From a bacterium (lineage in GTDB: Bacteria; Eisenbacteria; RBG-16-71-46; CAIMUX01): a DNA stretch of 64,000 nucleotides. The translations under genes were made by a program, and so were the position numbers. The stretch is taken from the NCBI GenBank assembly GCA_030431975.1, contig JAUIHP010000025.1:16522-80521 (forward strand). Direction: 5' to 3'. The notes below the pieces were generated by a model. It saw only the letters and a program-made list of their open reading frames with translations, was not told where the DNA came from and searched no databases. Of the stretch, positions 25,152 through 34,514 are shown in pieces (position 1 is the first letter of the stretch; the number at the start of each line of letters is the position of its first letter).

Positions 25152-26641
25152 TGCCTGGTGTTCGCAAGAAGCCCGGCAGCAACGGGAAGTTCCAGGGCTG
25201 GTTCAAAGACAGCGCAGGCAAGCGAAGATTCTTCTGGGGTACGTACAACCGCAAGGAGACCCGTCGCATGGCAGAGTCGCTGGAGGACGAACACCGTCAG
25301 GTCGCCCTCGGCTACAGACCGGCGATGTCTTCTGCCGATCGGGCTGCGGCCAGGCCGTTCATCGAGGTACGAGACCTGTACCTCGAATGGGGAACAGCGC
25401 AAGGGGGCCGCGGTGGACGCCCATGGAGTACCACGCACGCCCGGATGCGCAAACGATCCCTCGGTTACTGGACGGACCGCCTCAAGCTCAGAACCTTGGG
25501 CGACCTGCAAGGCATTCTCGAATCCGTAGAGGCGAGCTTACGCGACCTTCTCTCGCAGGGATTGGCGCCCAAGACCGTATGGGACCATGGTGACGCTCTG
25601 AAGGCGTTCTGTAGGTGGTGCGTGGACCGCGACTACCTCGACCGATCTCCATTGGAGCGACTCCAGAAACTCGATACGACACCACGGACCCGTAGGCGGG
25701 CGATGAGCCGTGATGAGGTGATCCGACTACTCGAGGCGGCCCCGCCTCAGCGACGGTTGCTCTACGAGGTGGCTTTCAGCTCCGGCCTTCGGGCCGGAGA
25801 ACTCCGGTCTTTGGAAAGGAGACACTTGGACGTTGCTCGATCCGGGTTGCAGCTCGAAGCAGAGTGGACCAAAGACCGGCGTCCGGGCTTTCAGCCGTTA
25901 CCTCAATGGCTGATCGAGAAGTTGGCGTTGTTTGCGCATGATCGAGGCGCCGAGCGTGTATACGCCAAACTCAACAGAGGACCCGGGGCCGCTGTTCCAG
26001 AAGACCCACTCCTCTACGTTCCGTCGCACCCCGCCAGAGACATGGATCGGGACATGGAGGCCGCGGGCATCCAGAAATGGAATCCTCATGGAAAGATCGA
26101 CTTCCACGCAGCTCGAACGGCGTTCATCACGTTTCTGTTCGAATCAGGGGCTTCCCTCAAGGAAGCGCAGAGCCTTGCCCGACACTCCACACCGACGATC
26201 ACCGCCAATACGTATGCGCGGACTCGACCGGAGCGACTAGCGGATGTCACAGAGAAAGTGGGTGAGGCGGTGTTAGGAGATCCGGATCGTGCCGAATGCG
26301 TGCCACAGCGAGTCGCCGGAGCGGAAGGCGACTCAGTCAACGCAAGCGACCCCAACGACATGGCCGGAAAGGGAAATGGTGGAGGCGGCGGGTATCGAAC
26401 CCGCGTCCGAAGAAAGATCCCCAGCGACGTCTACGTGCGTATTCGGTCTTTTGTTCTCGTCCCTAGAACCTCCGACCGTCGGGATGGACTAGGCACCAGC
26501 CCCTGGTGTTTCGCCGGCTTCGCGGGGCGCTCCGCCTGGCTAGCCCGAAGTGATTGCGTCTCGTCGCCCCCCTACGGGCCAAGGAACGGGAGACGTCGCA
26601 GCTATTTAAGCAGCGAGTGCCATTTCAGTGTTGGCAATTGA
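25151..26641 (+). CDS. Tyrosine recombinase (site-specific integrase)
   Basis: 496 aa from ATG 25151 (GAGGAG upstream, one-base overlap with the preceding stop). An N-terminal AP2-like arm-binding part (SNGKFQGWFKDSAGKRRFFW) precedes a core-binding domain and a catalytic domain with Arg in SSGLRAGELRSLE (about residue 213), HAAR (about 319), LARHST (about 343) and the nucleophile Tyr in ANTYAR (about 354). The final ~90 residues, from GGGGGYRTRV on, are encoded by the antisense of the tmRNA gene, so the frame runs through the attachment site into host DNA. It probably drove integration of the island into ssrA. Confidence 0.92.
   Translation: MPGVRKKPGSNGKFQGWFKDSAGKRRFFWGTYNRKETRRMAESLEDEHRQVALGYRPAMSSADRAAARPFIEVRDLYLEWGTAQGGRGGRPWSTTHARMRKRSLGYWTDRLKLRTLGDLQGILESVEASLRDLLSQGLAPKTVWDHGDALKAFCRWCVDRDYLDRSPLERLQKLDTTPRTRRRAMSRDEVIRLLEAAPPQRRLLYEVAFSSGLRAGELRSLERRHLDVARSGLQLEAEWTKDRRPGFQPLPQWLIEKLALFAHDRGAERVYAKLNRGPGAAVPEDPLLYVPSHPARDMDRDMEAAGIQKWNPHGKIDFHAARTAFITFLFESGASLKEAQSLARHSTPTITANTYARTRPERLADVTEKVGEAVLGDPDRAECVPQRVAGAEGDSVNASDPNDMAGKGNGGGGGYRTRVRRKIPSDVYVRIRSFVLVPRTSDRRDGLGTSPWCFAGFAGRSAWLARSDCVSSPPYGPRNGRRRSYLSSECHFSVGN
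26377..26410 (-). other. Attachment site at the ssrA 3' end (element/chromosome junction)
   Basis: The 3' end of tmRNA, including the T-arm bases GGTTCGATACCC and encoded CCA, lies inside the 3' part of the integrase frame. Integrases of this type commonly use the ssrA 3' end and restore it on insertion. I found no second copy of this 3' segment elsewhere in the window, so the far end of the element must lie beyond the left edge or be decayed. Confidence 0.65.
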
Positions 26642-26726
26642 TTGTTTGTCAGTGGTTTAACGAGGGTACCGACACCTCGACACGCAGTCTCTGCTTCACT
26701 TACCCCGTCGAATCCAGTTCGCCCCC
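26377..26726 (-). ncRNA. ssrA: Transfer-messenger RNA (tmRNA)
   Basis: On the minus strand the gene begins GGGGGCGAACTGGATTCGAC, the standard tmRNA 5' end, and ends with a tRNA-like T-arm (GGACGCGGGTTCGATACCC), acceptor strand and encoded CCA, 350 bases in all. The tag frame at 26635-26606 reads ANTEMALAA followed by TAA and AGC; the resume codon is GCC. tmRNA rescues stalled ribosomes together with SmpB, which is encoded at 51882-52382. The integrase frame crosses most of this gene in antisense. Confidence 0.95.
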
Positions 26727-26910
26727 ATTCTCGGTCGTTGCGGTTTCAGGGATCATACGCGATCGGGGCCACGTACGTCCGCTCTTCTATCCGCTTGGAT
26801 GCGAGTACCCACGCATCGATTGCGGGCCTTTTGGTCCCGCCGGGCGTGCGCCGCTAGAAAGGGGACAGAGCGAGCGCCTCCTATCCCTCCACGCCATGAG
26901 GACAGAAACG

Positions 26911-26946
26911 AAGAACCTCCCCGGGACATGTCCCAAGGAGGTTCTT
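26911..26946 (-). terminator. Nested hairpin, probable terminator after tRNA-Lys
   Basis: AAGAACCTCC (26911-26920) and GGAGGTTCTT (26937-26946) are perfect inverted arms, and the loop itself contains the palindrome GGGACATGTCCC (26923-26934). It lies 5 bases downstream of the tRNA-Lys CCA end on the minus strand. The following T-run is poor (CGTTTCTGTCC), so termination efficiency is uncertain. Confidence 0.6.
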
Positions 26947-26951
26947 CAAAC

Positions 26952-27027
<76 letters not shown>

Positions 27028-27122
27028 GACAACTGGGCGAAGTCGCCGCAGAGGGGGAAGATAGGCTCCCGGAACGGCTCTCGTCAAGCATCGCATTACG
27101 TGACAACGGTCTCCGGGCTGGG

Positions 27123-28484
27123 CTAGGGCTGGGCCGAAACGAGTGCGGTCAACGGATCGACCCACCCGCTCCCGAACGCCCACGGCGGCTTCGTCCCGGT
27201 CGCGCCGGCTTTCAGCTGCTTCACCGCAACGCGACCGTCGACGAGCCAGCCGTCGATGAGGAGAGCGACACATCCGGCCGCGATCGGAGTCGCCATGGAG
27301 GTTCCCGACGCGTACCAAAGCTCTCCGCCGGGATAGGCGCTGAGAATGGTCTCCCCTGGAGCGGCCAGGGAAACCACGCTCCCGGCCCCGGACCACGCAG
27401 AGACCTTGCCGTGATGCGAAACGCTCCCGACCCCGACGGCATGGGCCGACGTCGCGGGATAGCGCGCGTCGTCATTTCCATAGTTGCCCGCAGCGGCCAG
27501 GACGGCGATCCGGGCGGCGGAGGCATCGATCAGAGCCACTTCCATGGACTCGGATTCGTCGCTCATCGAGAAGCTGAGGTTGATGACGTCGGCTCCGAAA
27601 TCGATGGCCAGGCTGAGCCCGTGCAGAATGTCCCAAAGACTGCCGACCCCGTCGTCGTTGATCACGCGAATGGGAAGGATCTCGGCGCCGGGTGCAACCT
27701 GAACGGCGCAACCCGCCACGTGGGTTCCGTGGCCATAGGCTTCATCGACGAGACCGTCCTCGTCATTGTCGATGCCGTCCGTCGTTTCCGCCGAACTGAG
27801 CCCGAGGCCTTCCGGCAGAAGCTGCAGGCGACCGGCCAACATCGGGTGCTCGATGTCGACGCCGGTATCGAGAACGGCGATCGTCACCCCTTCCCCGGTG
27901 GCAAACTGGTGGGCATCTGCCAGTCGCATGGTCTCGAGCCACTTCTGTTCCTCGACGACCCCGGGCTGCCAATCCCCCTCGAGGAAACCGACGAGCAGCG
28001 TCGCCACCTCGATCAGATTGACCTCGGAGTTCAGGTCCGCAGAGCGGACATAGGGATCCTGGCGGAGGCGTGTGAGATCGAAGTCCTCGGGAATCTCCAT
28101 CCGAAGAAGCGTCTCTCCACCCGTTGTCACGGCCTCGACGACGGTGAGACCGTAGCGTTCCTCCAGGTAGTCGGGACTGATGGGACCCGGAATCCGGACG
28201 ACCACCTCGAGCTCGCTCGCGGGGACGAGCACGAGATCGAACTCCATATAGGGAGGCATCTCACCGCCCCCGGTCGGTTCCCATTCTGTGGTGGGATGGG
28301 CGGAACTGGACGGCGGGGACAGAGTCGGCTCTTCAGCACAGCCGACCGAGCCGAACAAGACGGAGCCCAACGAAAGGATGAGGCCGACACCGACGACAGC
28401 ACCCATGTCGGGGCCGAACTCACGGAATAGGCGTCCTCGATCAAAAAGGCTGCCCCGATTCCCCGTTCGGCTCAAACTCACCAT
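27123..28484 (-). CDS. Subtilisin-like serine protease lipoprotein (S8 family), paralogue 1
   Basis: 453 aa; ATG 28484 has GGAGAGG 5 bases upstream. A hydrophobic leader ends in FGSVGC, a lipobox with Cys49. A prodomain-like section (residues 78-165) precedes the peptidase: Asp206 in AVLDTGVD, His255 in GHGTHVAG, oxyanion Asn in AAAGNYGN and Ser396 in SGTSMATP. All catalytic residues are present. The acidic insert GIDNDEDGLVDE between Asp and His could bind calcium. The paralogue at 45613-46899 has the same layout. Both are probably anchored to a membrane facing the periplasm or surface; substrates unknown. A 13-base motif upstream is shared with the CHAT operon. Confidence 0.9.
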   Translation of the reverse strand: MVSLSRTGNRGSLFDRGRLFREFGPDMGAVVGVGLILSLGSVLFGSVGCAEEPTLSPPSSSAHPTTEWEPTGGGEMPPYMEFDLVLVPASELEVVVRIPGPISPDYLEERYGLTVVEAVTTGGETLLRMEIPEDFDLTRLRQDPYVRSADLNSEVNLIEVATLLVGFLEGDWQPGVVEEQKWLETMRLADAHQFATGEGVTIAVLDTGVDIEHPMLAGRLQLLPEGLGLSSAETTDGIDNDEDGLVDEAYGHGTHVAGCAVQVAPGAEILPIRVINDDGVGSLWDILHGLSLAIDFGADVINLSFSMSDESESMEVALIDASAARIAVLAAAGNYGNDDARYPATSAHAVGVGSVSHHGKVSAWSGAGSVVSLAAPGETILSAYPGGELWYASGTSMATPIAAGCVALLIDGWLVDGRVAVKQLKAGATGTKPPWAFGSGWVDPLTALVSAQP

Positions 28485-28565
28485 CTGACCTCTCCCTCAC
28501 CCACCTTGCGACTGGCTCCACTGGCCCCACTGGCCCCGACCTGCCACGTACGGGCCGCGAAGCGG

Positions 28566-28578
28566 CGTTTGGATACAC
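28566..28578 (-). promoter_or_regulatory. 13-base motif shared with the CHAT/ECF operon
   Basis: TGTATCCAAACGC (minus strand) lies 82 bases before the start codon of the subtilisin-like gene. The identical 13 bases occur at 45580-45592, upstream of the ECF sigma factor of the CHAT operon, and GGGTGTATC recurs at 47044-47052 before the second subtilisin-like gene. It may be part of a promoter recognised by a common sigma factor or regulator. Confidence 0.45.
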
Positions 28579-28671
28579 CCAAACTTCACTTTCTTGGAGG
28601 GACGCGACACGACCGGCGACGGACAATTGCGGCGGCCAACGATCTCGTCGACCACCGCAGGGAGAACCGGT

Positions 28672-29157
28672 CTAGAACGGCAGGTCGTCGTCACTCCCGA
28701 AGTAATCCGCGGACGATGACGAATCCGACGGCGCGTCGGCGGGCGGAGAAGCCACCGTCTGCGGCGGAGCGGACTGACGGGACATGCCGCCTCCCCCACC
28801 ACCGCCGTACTCACCTTCGCCACCCCGACCGCCCAGCATCATCATGTTCGAGGCGATGATCTCGGTCATGTACCGCTTCTGGCCCTGCTGATCATCCCAG
28901 GAACGAGTCTGGAGACGGCCCTCGATGTAGACCTGCCGTCCCTTGCGGAGGTACTCGTTGCAGATCTCGGCAAGACGGCCCCAGGCGACGATCCGGTGCC
29001 ACTCCGTCTTTTCCTGGCGTTCCTGACCGTCACGGCCGCCCCAGGATTCGTTGGTGGCTACACTGAAGTTGACGACCGTCTGGCCGCTCGGCGTGTGCCT
29101 CATCTCCGGGTCCGTCCCCAAGTGGCCGATGATCGTCGCTTTGTTCAGACTGCGCAT
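28672..29157 (-). CDS. ssb: Single-stranded DNA-binding protein
   Basis: 161 aa. The OB-fold domain covers residues 1-110 ([66 protein letters not shown]). A Gly/Ser/Pro-rich linker follows and the acidic tail ends [11 protein letters not shown], the docking peptide for replication and repair partners. Length and layout are normal for bacterial SSB. It stands alone between the subtilisin-like gene and the tRNA pair. Confidence 0.97.
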   Translation of the reverse strand: MRSLNKATIIGHLGTDPEMRHTPSGQTVVNFSVATNESWGGRDGQERQEKTEWHRIVAWGRLAEICNEYLRKGRQVYIEGRLQTRSWDDQQGQKRYMTEIIASNMMMLGGRGGEGEYGGGGGGGMSRQSAPPQTVASPPADAPSDSSSSADYFGSDDDLPF

Positions 29158-29436
29158 GCTTCTGGCTCCCTTTCCTCACCACATCCTCTGTGGATCCACG
29201 TTTTGGCCCTCTGTGTGGCCCTCGGTTCGCGCCGGATCCCGACGAAGCGTCGGGCCGGGCCTGTCGGCATCCCCGGACGGGTACCGTCCCCGCCGGAAGA
29301 TCGACGTTCGCTATCCAAGGATGCGAATACCGTTCCAGCTCGTGGATTACCGTTTCATCTCCTGAACTATCATAAGATGACCCTCATATTGACACCTTTT
29401 GTTCCGCTGACCTAGGATTCCCCTCTGCACCAGCTT

Positions 29437-29513
<77 letters not shown>

Positions 29514-29537
29514 TTTTGAAGCGGCGCAACGGCTTGT

Positions 29538-29614
29538 GGAGGATGTAGCTCAGCTGGTAGAGCTCCGGCTTGTGGTGCCGGCGGTCGCGGGTTCAAGCCC
29601 CGTCATCCTCCCCA
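29538..29614 (+). tRNA. tRNA-His (anticodon GTG)
   Basis: 77 bases counting the extra 5' G (29538) that pairs with C73, the histidine identity feature, and encoded CCA. Acceptor GAGGATG pairs with CATCCTC; anticodon loop TTGTGGT with GTG; T-arm GGTTCAAGCCC. Probably co-transcribed with tRNA-Pro. Confidence 0.96.
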
Positions 29615-29628
29615 TTTTCTTCCCGCCG

Positions 29629-32600
29629 TCATTGCGAAGACGGACCGAACTCGACGACGGACAGGATTTCGTCGGGTGCGGTCGTCTTCCCGCGATGAGC
29701 CAGCTCCTCGGCGGTCTCGATACCCAGTTCGGACTCAATCTGGCTCCACAGTCTTTCGTCGTCCCTCGCCTGGGTCGCCACGAGGCGTGCCCCGTAGCGC
29801 TCCACTTCAGCTCTGGCACAGGCCAGCAGAATGGCTGCGCTCTTCAGGTCCCCGAGCCCGCCGCGGGCGAGTGCCAAATGACGAAGAGGCTGGTAGGCGA
29901 CGACCGAAGAACTCGCCAGTCGAATGCGGAAGGACTTCAGTCCGAGCGATTGCGCTTCCTCGAAGTCCGGAAGCTTGATCGCGTACCCGGATAGAACGTC
30001 CAGAGCCGTGGCTTCCGTGTTGGGACTCTTCGCGACTCTTGCGCTCTCCAGCGCTTCCTTTGCAACCTCGATGGCCGCCCGCAGATTCCCCTGCTGAGAC
30101 TGGATCAGGGACAGAGTGAGGTAGAGCGTGGCCAACTGGACATGGTCCCCAGCCCGCTTGGCCAACTCGATCCCTTCCTTCGACCAGTCTGTCGCCTGCT
30201 CCCAGCGCGTGGCCGGGTCACTGTCCGTGAGTGCGACGTTCGCCGCCACTCGACCTAAATTTCCAAGAGACATCATCATTCCAGCCACATCATCATGCCG
30301 GCGACGAATGGCCAGGCTCCGTTCGTAACAGGAAAGAGCCTCCGAGTACTGGCCCCGAAGCGACGCCACCGCACCGATCGCATTGACGCACGAGGCGGTT
30401 CCCAATTCGTTTCCCAGGGCCTCCTGCATCTTCAAACTCTTTCGGAGTACCTTGTCCGCCTCATCCGGCTGACCGACATGAAGAAGGACGACCGCGCGAT
30501 TGTGGAGAATCGTCGCCAGCTCCGCCTCTTTGACCGCGGTTCCAGCGGGAAGCGCATCCTTTTCCGAAGCGGCGATCAGATCCAAAGCCTGATCCAACAA
30601 CTCGAGTGCCTTTGGCAACGCGCCGAGTCCGCGCGCAGCGCCCCCCAGCAAGGTAAGCCCGCGGACTTGATAGCGGACGTGCCCGAGCTCGACGGCTTGG
30701 TCGAGAGCGGTCGAAGCGATCTCCTCCACCTCCGCCGCGCGTCCCTCCCGAAGCCGGGCCTCGGCGCGGTTCAGATGGACGCCGCAACGGAGGACCCTCT
30801 CCTCTGCAGCAAAACGTTCCACACCTTCTGACGCCGTTTCCGTCCGCCGGATCCATTCGTCGTACCTGCCGAACAGGTTCCAAAACCGGCTGGCATCCAA
30901 CGTGAGTTCGGCGCAGGCGACCGCGAGGTCCTTCGCTTCCGGTTTGTCGACGTCCACCCCGCGTGAGGCCTGCATATCACGAAGCTGATCCAGCGCGCCG
31001 CTCACGTTGTCGTCTTCGAGACGAAACACCTGTGAAAGACGATGGAACTCAGAGATCGGATACGACTCACGGTCCAGAAGTTGGTGGTAGTAGCGGACGA
31101 AGGCAAGGCGTGCGCTCGCTTCGTCGCCCACGATTTCATTCTCGCGGAGCTGCTCGCGAGCGTACTCCGCGACCGTCTCGAGCATACGAAAGCGTGAAGG
31201 AGAATCCGGATCTCTCGTCGACTCACGCTGAAGAAGCGAGGCACGAACCAGGCCCTTGACGATTTCGAAAGCGCGCCACGGACTGCCCGGATCTTCGAGC
31301 CCCACCGCTTCGGCCGTCGCGAGAGTCCAGCTCGACGGAAGCAGGGACATTCGGCAGAGCATTGTCTTCTCCGCCGCCGACAAGCGATCGAAACTCCAGT
31401 CGATGACGGATCGCAAACTGCGATGGCGAGCCCCGGATGGTTCACTCGGCAGTTCGATCCGCGAGTCAAGCCGGTCGTTGAGTTCTCCCAAACCCAGAAC
31501 GTCAAGTTGACCCGCCGCGATCTCGAGCGCGAGCGGAATGCCTTCGAGACGACGACAAATCTCGATGGCGAGCTGTCGCGCTTCCTCGGACTCGGTGATT
31601 ACAGCCCCGAAGGACTCCGCACGATCGAGAAAGAGCCGCAACGCTGGATTCTCCGGAGAGTCCCCGTCGCCCGCTGGAACGGGGAGCGGCGAAACCGGGA
31701 TGACGATCTCACCATCGAGGCCAAGCGGCTCACGGCTGGTGGCCAAGACACGTACGCGCGGGCACTGCGGAAGAATCCGTTGGAGCAGCTCTCGACAACG
31801 ACTGAGAACATGCTCGCAATTGTCGAGCAGAAGAACAGTGTCGGAATCGCCGAGAAGATGCATGACTTGTCCGACCGGATCGTTCCCCGGCTCCTTGACT
31901 CCGAACGCGCTGAGGAAAGAAACCAACACCTGATCCGGATGGTCGATCGCGAGAAGATCCACCCACACGGACTCTTCCGCGAGCACCGACAGAGCTTCTA
32001 CAGCCAGGCGCGTCTTGCCACTTCCCCCAAAACCCGTCAGCGTGACCAGTCGATGCGTGCCGAGACGCTCCGCAATCGTTTCGACTTCCTGTTCTCGTCC
32101 GTGAAACCGCGTGAGGTACCTGGGCAGTGAGGGACGGTCCGCACCCCGAGTGTTCAGCGACTGCAAACGATCCCGCTCTTTTCGCTCGATGACACTCTCG
32201 ACGATTCGGCGCACGGTGCGAAAACTCGTCAGTCTCTCGTCCGTGTTCTTGGTCAGGCACTGCTCGACAATGTGCCGTAGGGGCGCGGGTGTCTGCGCAG
32301 GAAGCAAGTCGAGGGGTGCGGGAGAGGAAAGTGTCGTCCGTAGTCGTTCTTCGGCCGTGCCGCCAAAGGCACGGAGTCCCGTAAGACACTCGAAGAGGAC
32401 ACAGCCGAAGGACCAAGCATCCGCCGCAAACGCGTCGAGGTGTGGAGCAGCACTCGGGCGCGCATCACTGCGAATCGATCCGAGTTCGGTTGGATCCGTG
32501 ACTTCGGACACATCTGCGAACAGAGCCATCGCGGGAGAGGAGCGCACGCGTTCCGGACTCATGTAGCCGGGGGTTCCAGCGACGCCAAGGGGAGTCTCCC

Positions 32601-33405
32601 TGGGAGAGTCCGCGTCGGGAGAACCGGAATCGGAAGAAACGTCGTCGGACGGAACCTCGGCGTCTGATGACTTCGTTTCGAACCTTCGGGCCAAACCAAA
32701 ATCGAGAATTCGCGGCCTGTGATCATCCCCCACCATGATGTTGTCCGGTTTGAGATCGAGGTGTGCGATTCCACGGTCGTGCGCGGCCTCCAACGCGCCG
32801 GCCACGCCGAGAACGAGCGTGAGCACCTCGTCCGTCTCCATCGGTCCGCTCTTTAGGAGCTCGGCGAGCGTCTCTCCGGAAACGAACTCCATCGTAAGGA
32901 AGGGACGATCCTGATCGGTTTCGAGACTATGGATGGTCGCGATGTTCGGATGATTGAGCTGCGCCAGGGTTCGTGCTTCTTCCCGAAACTGATCCAACCA
33001 TTCGGAGCTTTCCGCAAGTCGCCCCGGCAGTTGTTTGATAGCAACTTCCCGGTCCAGATCCGGGTCTCTGGCCAGGTAGACAACACCCATTCCGCCCTGG
33101 CCAATGCGTCGATGAATCTCGTAGCGACCGATCTGGGTCAGGCTCTCGGCCGGGTCGAGCCGCGACGAAGCGGACGGCGGAGGGAACGGCGAAACGACTC
33201 GAGTCTCCTGCGCCTCCGCTCCGTCTGCATCCGCCCCGTCTACATCCGCGCCCGCTTCCGAGGGATGGAAGCGCAACAGCTTGAGGGCCGCTTCGAGGAG
33301 GGCATCGTCCGGACACGTCGCCCGCAGATACTCCTCCCGGACTTCGGCGGGCAAATCGAGGGCAGTGACGACGAGACTACGGAGACGATCGAGATCGAGG
33401 CTCAC
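29629..33405 (-). CDS. Ser/Thr protein kinase fused to an STAND-type ATPase and TPR repeats
   Basis: 1258 aa from GTG 33405, which overlaps the ECF sigma stop (GTGA); a longer frame lies inside the sigma gene. After an ~90-residue N-terminal part, the kinase domain (about 95-390) has GQGGMGVVY, Lys124 in VAIKQL, HLDLKPDN and ILDFGLA, all the catalytic residues. A NB-ARC/AAA-like ATPase follows with P-loop GFGGSGKTRLA (near 480) and LLLLDNCEH-like VLLLDNCEHVL. The last ~450 residues are TPR-like helical repeats. No transmembrane segment is seen, so it is cytosolic. Coupling to the adjacent sigma factor suggests the kinase activates it by phosphorylation, as in known ECF/kinase pairs (inference). 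Confidence 0.9.
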   Translation of the reverse strand: MSLDLDRLRSLVVTALDLPAEVREEYLRATCPDDALLEAALKLLRFHPSEAGADVDGADADGAEAQETRVVSPFPPPSASSRLDPAESLTQIGRYEIHRRIGQGGMGVVYLARDPDLDREVAIKQLPGRLAESSEWLDQFREEARTLAQLNHPNIATIHSLETDQDRPFLTMEFVSGETLAELLKSGPMETDEVLTLVLGVAGALEAAHDRGIAHLDLKPDNIMVGDDHRPRILDFGLARRFETKSSDAEVPSDDVSSDSGSPDADSPRETPLGVAGTPGYMSPERVRSSPAMALFADVSEVTDPTELGSIRSDARPSAAPHLDAFAADAWSFGCVLFECLTGLRAFGGTAEERLRTTLSSPAPLDLLPAQTPAPLRHIVEQCLTKNTDERLTSFRTVRRIVESVIERKERDRLQSLNTRGADRPSLPRYLTRFHGREQEVETIAERLGTHRLVTLTGFGGSGKTRLAVEALSVLAEESVWVDLLAIDHPDQVLVSFLSAFGVKEPGNDPVGQVMHLLGDSDTVLLLDNCEHVLSRCRELLQRILPQCPRVRVLATSREPLGLDGEIVIPVSPLPVPAGDGDSPENPALRLFLDRAESFGAVITESEEARQLAIEICRRLEGIPLALEIAAGQLDVLGLGELNDRLDSRIELPSEPSGARHRSLRSVIDWSFDRLSAAEKTMLCRMSLLPSSWTLATAEAVGLEDPGSPWRAFEIVKGLVRASLLQRESTRDPDSPSRFRMLETVAEYAREQLRENEIVGDEASARLAFVRYYHQLLDRESYPISEFHRLSQVFRLEDDNVSGALDQLRDMQASRGVDVDKPEAKDLAVACAELTLDASRFWNLFGRYDEWIRRTETASEGVERFAAEERVLRCGVHLNRAEARLREGRAAEVEEIASTALDQAVELGHVRYQVRGLTLLGGAARGLGALPKALELLDQALDLIAASEKDALPAGTAVKEAELATILHNRAVVLLHVGQPDEADKVLRKSLKMQEALGNELGTASCVNAIGAVASLRGQYSEALSCYERSLAIRRRHDDVAGMMMSLGNLGRVAANVALTDSDPATRWEQATDWSKEGIELAKRAGDHVQLATLYLTLSLIQSQQGNLRAAIEVAKEALESARVAKSPNTEATALDVLSGYAIKLPDFEEAQSLGLKSFRIRLASSSVVAYQPLRHLALARGGLGDLKSAAILLACARAEVERYGARLVATQARDDERLWSQIESELGIETAEELAHRGKTTAPDEILSVVEFGPSSQ

Positions 33406-33989
33406 GGAGGATCCTCTCCGGCCAGGACCGCGCGCAGCCAGAGGCAGGCGAATCGCCAATCGTCCACCGCGGTCTTCCGCGAGATTCCCTGGGCCTGCGC
33501 GACTTCCTTCCCGGTGAGACCGCCGTACACACGCATCTCGACACCTTCGGCCATTCGCGCATGACGAGCCGCCAGCCGCTTCAGGGCCTCTTCGAGTTCG
33601 AGGGAATCGATCGCAGTGTCCTTGGACATCAACGCGCCTTCGGAGTCGACCCCTTCCAGAAGGACGCGCTGCCAACCCCCGCCTCGCTTCTCGGCGTCCC
33701 GGCGTCGGGAGTGATCTATAAGGACCTGACGCATCGCGTTCGCGGCGATGGCAACAAACTGCGAACGGCTTTCCGCGCGCACGCCCTTGGTGTCGACAAG
33801 CTTGAGATAAGCCTCGTTGACCAATGCCGTGGGCTGGAGCGTGTGGTCGGCTCGTTCGTGGCGCATCCGATGGACGGCGAGCTGCTTGATTTCATCGTAG
33901 GCCGCGGCAAAGACACGTTCCGCGTCGGCTGCGGAAATGGGAGAGTCTTCGCTCGCCGCGAAAATGGCTGTGATGTCCGCGTTCGCCAT
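33402..33989 (-). CDS. ECF sigma factor (TIGR02999-like)
   Basis: 195 aa from ATG 33989. Region 2 shows AERVFAAAYDEIKQLAVHRM, HTLQPTALVNEAYLKLVD and FVAIAANAMRQVLIDHSRRR; region 4 shows VEMRVYGGLTGKEVAQAQGI and KTAVDDWRFACLWL. These are hallmarks of the ECF family that occurs beside Ser/Thr kinases in Planctomycetota, Acidobacteriota and related phyla. The gene is translationally coupled to the kinase-ATPase-TPR gene by a 4-base overlap. There is no anti-sigma gene nearby, which fits control by the kinase. Confidence 0.9.
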   Translation of the reverse strand: MANADITAIFAASEDSPISAADAERVFAAAYDEIKQLAVHRMRHERADHTLQPTALVNEAYLKLVDTKGVRAESRSQFVAIAANAMRQVLIDHSRRRDAEKRGGGWQRVLLEGVDSEGALMSKDTAIDSLELEEALKRLAARHARMAEGVEMRVYGGLTGKEVAQAQGISRKTAVDDWRFACLWLRAVLAGEDPP

Positions 33990-34514
33990 GATTCCGAGCC
34001 TCGAATTGCAGATCGTTGACCAGCCGCGAAACCCGGACCGACTTCTTCTCTTTCCCAGTCCTTCTTCTCTTCCCGGTAGAACCGGGGAGGGCCGACGGTG
34101 AGCGGGAGCGAGGACGGTCCGACGTGGATAGGATCCTAGCCCGATCTCTTCATGGAGGTCTACATCAGTGGCGGATGGAGGCCGGGCTCGCGGGTCCGAA
34201 CGAGGAAGCGGGTGCGGGGTGAAAGGCCAATGCAAAAATGAGGACCGGTCAATCACCTTGATCTCGTAGAATATTCCTGGCTTCGTCCCGCTGCGCCTGT
34301 TTCACACGACTCCCGTCGGGTGGCGCCGCCCTCTCAGGGACATGGGAAGTGATTCGGTGGCGATTTCCTGGGTGAAGGAATTGGGTGCGAAGACGCTCCG
34401 TGCGGGTCGACCCCAACGTTGACGACCGGATGGGGGCGCCTCAAAGCGCAATATCGGTAGAGCCCGAGCGGACAGCTGCGGCGACCGCAAAACAAACTGC
34501 AGAGGAGCTTCTCG
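33990..34514. other. Divergent intergenic region, no gene recognised
   Basis: Spacer of about 525 bases between the ECF sigma start (minus) and the Cys-rich repeat protein start (plus). It should hold both promoters, but I cannot pick out a convincing consensus. The short open frames lack ribosome binding sites and recognisable content. Confidence 0.4.
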
